DNA of 8,318 bases from Verrucomicrobiota bacterium (GTDB lineage Bacteria; Verrucomicrobiota; Verrucomicrobiia; Limisphaerales; AV2): the NCBI GenBank assembly GCA_003219345.1, contig QHOP01000078.1, positions 1 to 8,318 of the forward strand, in the 5' to 3' direction. Below the pieces are notes generated by a model that worked only from the letters and a program-made list of their open reading frames with translations, made no database searches and was not told the origin of the DNA. The translations under genes were made by a program, and so were the position numbers. Shown here piece after piece: positions 5,650-8,318 of the stretch (the stretch's first letter is position 1; each line of letters begins with the position of its first letter).

Positions 5650-6730
5650 TGGGATGAGGCAACTCGATTTCACCACGTTAAAAAAGGCGATCTCGGACCC
5701 GCGACCCAAAATCCGCGCGGCGGCGATGCGCATCAGCGAACCGTTGTTGAAGAATCAGGCGGGATTGCTTAACGAGCTACTGATGCACGTCAATGACGCC
5801 GCGCCGGAGGTGCAGTTGCAACTGGCGCTCACGCTCGGCGAACTCCAGGACCCGCGCGCAGAGGAAGCGATGGCGCAAATCGCCCGGCAAAACGCGGCGG
5901 ACCTTTACCTTCGCGATGCGGTCATCACCGGCCTCGGTGGGCGCGAGCTGGAATTTCTGGAACACCTGCTGGACGACAAAAGTTTGGGCCACAGGAAAAC
6001 GGGCTGTGAAACGCTATTAGGCGCGTTGGCTCAATGCGTTCTCACCGAAGCGAAAGCGGACCGTGTCAATCGCTTGCTGGATTTGGCGGTCAATCGTCCG
6101 GCCGGGAAAGAGTGGCAGCGACTGGCCTTGCTCGACGGCATCCTCAGCACGGCGCCGCCGGACGCAAAGGGCAAAGTGAAATTCAAGCCGGTCCGTTTGA
6201 ACGCGGAGCCGGCGGCATTGGCAGCGTTGAGTCAGTGCGAAGCTAAAGAAGTTCAGGAGCGCGCGAAAAAAATCGACGCTCTAGTGACCTGGCCCGGCAA
6301 GCCAGGAGCCGGACCGGAAGTCGCAGTGAAGCCGTTGTCACCGGAGGAGCAGAAGCGGTTCGACCAGGGCAAAGAGCTTTACCTGATCAGTTGCGGCGCC
6401 TGCCATCAGCCACACGGCATGGGCCAGGAGGGGCTGGCGCCGCCACTCGTGGATTCTGACTGGGTCCTGGGCACGCCGCAGCGACTCGTGCGCATCGTGC
6501 TGCACGGCCTGCACGGCCCCATCAACGTCAAAGGCAAGACGTTTCAACTCGACATGCCGGCGCTCGCCGTTTTCGACGATGACCAAATTGCTTCGCTTTT
6601 GACTTACGTCCGTCGCGAATGGGGTCACACAGCTGGTCCGGTCGAACCCGGCTCTGTGAAAAGCATCCGCGCGGAGACCGAGAAACGCGAGGAAGCGTGG
6701 AGCGAAGCGGAGTTGTTGAAGATCCAATAA
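5282..6730 (+). CDS. PVC-type dehydrogenase, C-terminal HEAT-repeat and cytochrome c part (broken gene)
   Basis: Continues the gene that starts at 4255, in the +1 frame. It resumes with LNNGPDGCLYVVDLYHGILE, the conserved end of the propeller domain, then QILDRGLDQHTDLGRIYRV. Next come helical HEAT-like repeats (about 5500-6270, for example LGRLHALWALDGM and DPRPKIRAAAMRISEPLL). The C-terminal cytochrome c domain has a CGACH heme motif (codons 6392-6406) and a probable axial Met in LDMPAL (codon 6554), matching the Pirellula/Verrucomicrobium heme-binding domain. A start-like GTG at 5315 exists, but starting there would make a protein without a leader beginning inside the propeller, so I do not take it as a real start. 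The family normally has a further stretch between KRY and NNGPDG that is missing here. The two parts together give about 824 residues. A terminator follows 9 bp after the stop, which supports this 3' end. Confidence 0.82.
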   Translation: MNNGPDGCLYVVDLYHGILEHRLYITSYLRQQILDRGLDQHTDLGRIYRVVSESKPSGAKPHLSKASSEELVKCLSHPNGWWRDTAQRLLVERSDSSSVAPLKQVVISGENPLGRLHALWALDGMRQLDFTTLKKAISDPRPKIRAAAMRISEPLLKNQAGLLNELLMHVNDAAPEVQLQLALTLGELQDPRAEEAMAQIARQNAADLYLRDAVITGLGGRELEFLEHLLDDKSLGHRKTGCETLLGALAQCVLTEAKADRVNRLLDLAVNRPAGKEWQRLALLDGILSTAPPDAKGKVKFKPVRLNAEPAALAALSQCEAKEVQERAKKIDALVTWPGKPGAGPEVAVKPLSPEEQKRFDQGKELYLISCGACHQPHGMGQEGLAPPLVDSDWVLGTPQRLVRIVLHGLHGPINVKGKTFQLDMPALAVFDDDQIASLLTYVRREWGHTAGPVEPGSVKSIRAETEKREEAWSEAELLKIQ

Positions 6731-6739
6731 ATCCATAGC

Positions 6740-6790
6740 CGCAAGAAGGCACAACATTCACAAAACTCCTTGTGCTTTTTGCGCTTTTTT
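6740..6790 (+). terminator. Intrinsic terminator after the dehydrogenase/cytochrome c gene
   Basis: The left arm CGCAAGAAGGCACAA (6740-6754) pairs with the right arm TTGTGCTTTTTGCG (6770-6783): 14 pairs, with one G-U and one bulged G, and a 15-nt loop. C and six T (6785-6790) follow. It lies just after the stop at 6730, as expected for a Rho-independent terminator. It ends only 22 bp before the SDR start, so that gene needs its own promoter or readthrough. Confidence 0.65.
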
Positions 6791-6812
6791 GTGGCCAAAT
6801 CCCGTCCTCAAC

Positions 6813-7580
6813 ATGTTCAGCCTCCAAAACAAGATCGCCCTCGTCACTGGCGCGGGCTCCGGCATTGGCGCGGCAATTGCGGAAACGTTCGCGCGCGCCG
6901 GCGCATTTGTGTTCGTCACCGACCGCGACGAAAAAAGCGGAGGTGAAACTGCCGGCAGAATCAAAACGCAGAAAGGCCAGGCTGAATTTCTCGCGTTGGA
7001 TGTGACGAACGAAGAGAATTGCCAGCGCGTCGCGCAAGCAGTTTTCGACAGCCAGGGACGAATGGATGTGCTGGTGAACAACGCCGGCATCGGCCACGTC
7101 GGCACGATGCTGCAGACGAGCGGCGCGGATTTGGACCGGCTCTATGCGGTCAACGTGCGCGGTGTGTTCAACGTCACGAAGGCCTTTCTGCCGGACATGC
7201 TCAAGCGAAAATCGGGCAACATCATCAACCTCGCGTCCATCGGCGGCGTCGTCGGCGTCCGTGATCGCGTGGCTTACTGCACGACGAAATTCGCGGTGGC
7301 CGGCCTCACCAAAAGCATGGCACTGGACCATGCGCAGCACGGCATCCGTGTGAATTGCATCTGCCCTGGTCGTGTGGAAACGCCGTTCGTGGCCGCGCGA
7401 CTGAAAGAGTACCCGGACCCCGAACAGGCGCGGCGTGAAATGTCCACCACGCAAGCGGTCGGTCGAATGGGCAGGCCGGAGGAGATCGCCGCCGCAGCGC
7501 TTTATCTCGCGAGCGATGAATCTGCGTTCGTCACCGGTACCGAGTTCATCATCGACGGCGGATTCAGCGCGGGGAAGTAA
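6813..7580 (+). CDS. Short-chain dehydrogenase/reductase (classical SDR, NAD-type)
   Basis: Cytoplasmic oxidoreductase of 255 residues, the usual length of a classical SDR. I chose ATG 6813 because MFSLQNKIALVTGAG places the first beta strand where the family has it; the TTG at 6789 falls in the terminator T-tract. The Rossmann motif TGAGSGIG is at residues 12-19, Asp37 at the end of the second strand favours NAD over NADP, NNAG is at 89-92, and the catalytic tetrad is Asn114, Ser142, Tyr155 and Lys159. CPGRVETPF follows, and the end is LASDESAFVTGTEFIIDGG. The C-terminal half recalls the DHRS6/BDH2 and L-fucose dehydrogenase-like branch, so a hydroxy acid or sugar substrate is plausible; a 3-oxoacyl-ACP reductase-like role cannot be excluded. 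No Shine-Dalgarno sequence is evident. It converges with the SirB1-type gene, 107 bp away. Fold and cofactor type are secure; the substrate is not. Confidence 0.9.
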   Translation: MFSLQNKIALVTGAGSGIGAAIAETFARAGAFVFVTDRDEKSGGETAGRIKTQKGQAEFLALDVTNEENCQRVAQAVFDSQGRMDVLVNNAGIGHVGTMLQTSGADLDRLYAVNVRGVFNVTKAFLPDMLKRKSGNIINLASIGGVVGVRDRVAYCTTKFAVAGLTKSMALDHAQHGIRVNCICPGRVETPFVAARLKEYPDPEQARREMSTTQAVGRMGRPEEIAAAALYLASDESAFVTGTEFIIDGGFSAGK

Positions 7581-7636
7581 TTGAGCACAAAGACGACATT
7601 CCAAAAATAGAAGACCGCTTCTGCCAGGCGGCGCAT

Positions 7637-7658
7637 AAAAAAGATGGCTGAGACAGCC
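7637..7658 (-). terminator. Probable intrinsic terminator of the SirB1-type gene
   Basis: Read on the minus strand, GGCTG-TCT-CAGCC (7658-7646) is followed by ATC and six T (7642-7637). The stem is short (5 bp) but GC-rich, and it lies about 30 nt after the stop of the minus-strand gene, in the right orientation. The same palindrome also lies downstream of the convergent SDR gene but has no T-run on that side. Confidence 0.55.
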
Positions 7659-7687
7659 GCGCTAAAACCAAATACTTCCCCAACCGA

Positions 7688-8318
7688 TCATTTGGCCAGA
7701 GCGACGATGTAGCGCTGCAACCGCGCGGTTTCATCCGGGAGTTTCAAATGGAGGTAAATCTGGTGCAGGGTGGAGCACATGCGCAACAAGGTCCGGCGCG
7801 GTGTCGCCGGGGTCAGCAGACCCTCCTGATAACCGTAACTGGTTTGGACGAGGTATTTCACGCAGTCGTTTTTGGTAAGCAGTTTGCCGCGGTTGAAAGC
7901 GTCGATGTACATTTCGTCGGTCGAGCATTGGAAGCGGCAGAGGAAATGGCCCGGCATGCCGATCCCGGTCACGGGCAGGTGCAAACGCCGGGACAAAAAA
8001 AGATAGACCATGCAGAGACTGATCGGGTTGCCCGTGCGCCGGTCGATCACCCGGTTCAAGTAGCTGTTTTCCGGTTCGTAGTAATTCTCCTCGTTGCCGC
8101 GAAAACCGAGTTCCGAAAAGAGATATTGATTGATGGCGGACAGGATTTGATCGGGTTTAGAGGTGGAATTAATCCGCTCCCGCAGATCACCAGCGTAACC
8201 GTCAAACAACGCCTGGTACGCGGCGACGTTAATGTCTGGATGCCGCGTCTGGGCGAGCAGCCATGTTCCTTGCTCCAGGTCGAGGTCTTCTCCGTGCTGA
8301 GAGAGACAGAAGGCGAGA
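7688..8318 (-). CDS. SirB1-type transglutaminase-like protein, C-terminal part (5' end outside window)
   Basis: The frame stays open to the right window edge, and the extra residues (GEDLDLEQGTWLLAQTRHPD, then INVAAYQALF) match the family, so the TTG near 8209 is not the start and the gene runs on beyond 8318. About 209 residues are visible of an expected ~270-280. The transglutaminase-like core has FRGNEENYYEPENSYLNRVI, then RRTGNPISLCMVYLFL with the presumed nucleophile Cys (codon 8014-8012), GMPGHFLCRF with His (codon 7948-7946) and MYIDAFNRG with Asp (codon 7903-7901), so the Cys-His-Asp set is kept. The C-terminal ~40 residues (TLLRMCSTLHQIYLHLKLPDE) look like one TPR-like helical pair, common in this family. 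Enzyme activity and biological role of SirB1 proteins are not established; cytoplasmic location is assumed. It is convergent with the SDR gene and probably ends at the terminator at 7658-7637. Confidence 0.88.
   Translation of the reverse strand, partial: LAFCLSQHGEDLDLEQGTWLLAQTRHPDINVAAYQALFDGYAGDLRERINSTSKPDQILSAINQYLFSELGFRGNEENYYEPENSYLNRVIDRRTGNPISLCMVYLFLSRRLHLPVTGIGMPGHFLCRFQCSTDEMYIDAFNRGKLLTKNDCVKYLVQTSYGYQEGLLTPATPRRTLLRMCSTLHQIYLHLKLPDETARLQRYIVALAK

Noticed and set aside
6528..7604. Minus-strand frame of 358 codons opposite the cytochrome c end and the SDR
   Set aside because: It spans two plus-strand genes and their terminator and shows no family motif.
1..8318. tRNA, rRNA, CRISPR array, toxin-antitoxin pair, integrase or transposase gene
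   Set aside because: I looked for cloverleaf-like arms, regular spaced repeats and the relevant protein motifs and found none.

Overview
The window looks like chromosomal DNA of a Verrucomicrobiota bacterium, most likely of the Pedosphaera/Limisphaerales type. The main support is a secreted beta-propeller / HEAT / cytochrome c protein of the Pirellula-Verrucomicrobium 'membrane-bound dehydrogenase' family. Further support comes from a two-domain acetylxylan-esterase-like secreted hydrolase, a VCBS/FG-GAP repeat relic, high GC in most genes, and starts without clear Shine-Dalgarno sequences. The lineage is inferred from family knowledge, not from a marker gene.

Layout. Positions 1-438 (+) hold the 3' part of a CGNR-type zinc-finger regulator. 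Positions 498-2543 (+) encode a secreted alpha/beta hydrolase with an intact catalytic domain and a second, degenerate hydrolase-like domain. Positions 2544-3008 have no intact gene: they contain a decayed, frameshifted minus-strand relic of a VCBS/FG-GAP repeat protein, followed by several small hairpins. Positions 3009-3848 (+) encode a secreted trypsin-like serine protease that is clearly poorer in GC than its neighbours. Positions 3849-4254 hold a long imperfect hairpin, a REP-like cluster of palindromes and the second copy of a 15-bp repeat also present at 2851. Positions 4255-6730 (+) hold the PVC-type dehydrogenase/cytochrome c gene, broken near 5280 by a frame change that also appears to have removed an internal segment. 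A strong terminator-like hairpin follows. Positions 6813-7580 (+) encode a classical NAD-type short-chain dehydrogenase. Positions 7688-8318 (-) hold the 3' part of a SirB1-type transglutaminase-like protein, convergent with the dehydrogenase and with its own likely terminator.

How the genes fit together. The gaps are wide and filled with repeats, so there is no convincing multi-gene operon. Three of the proteins (hydrolase, protease, cytochrome c dehydrogenase) carry export signals. The hydrolase, the dehydrogenase and the sugar/alcohol-type SDR would suit a polymer-degrading lifestyle, but a shared pathway is not shown. I found no convincing new defence, mobile or biosynthetic system. The most interesting signals are the broken dehydrogenase gene, the low-GC protease lying between two copies of a 15-bp repeat, the VCBS relic, and the dead second hydrolase domain.
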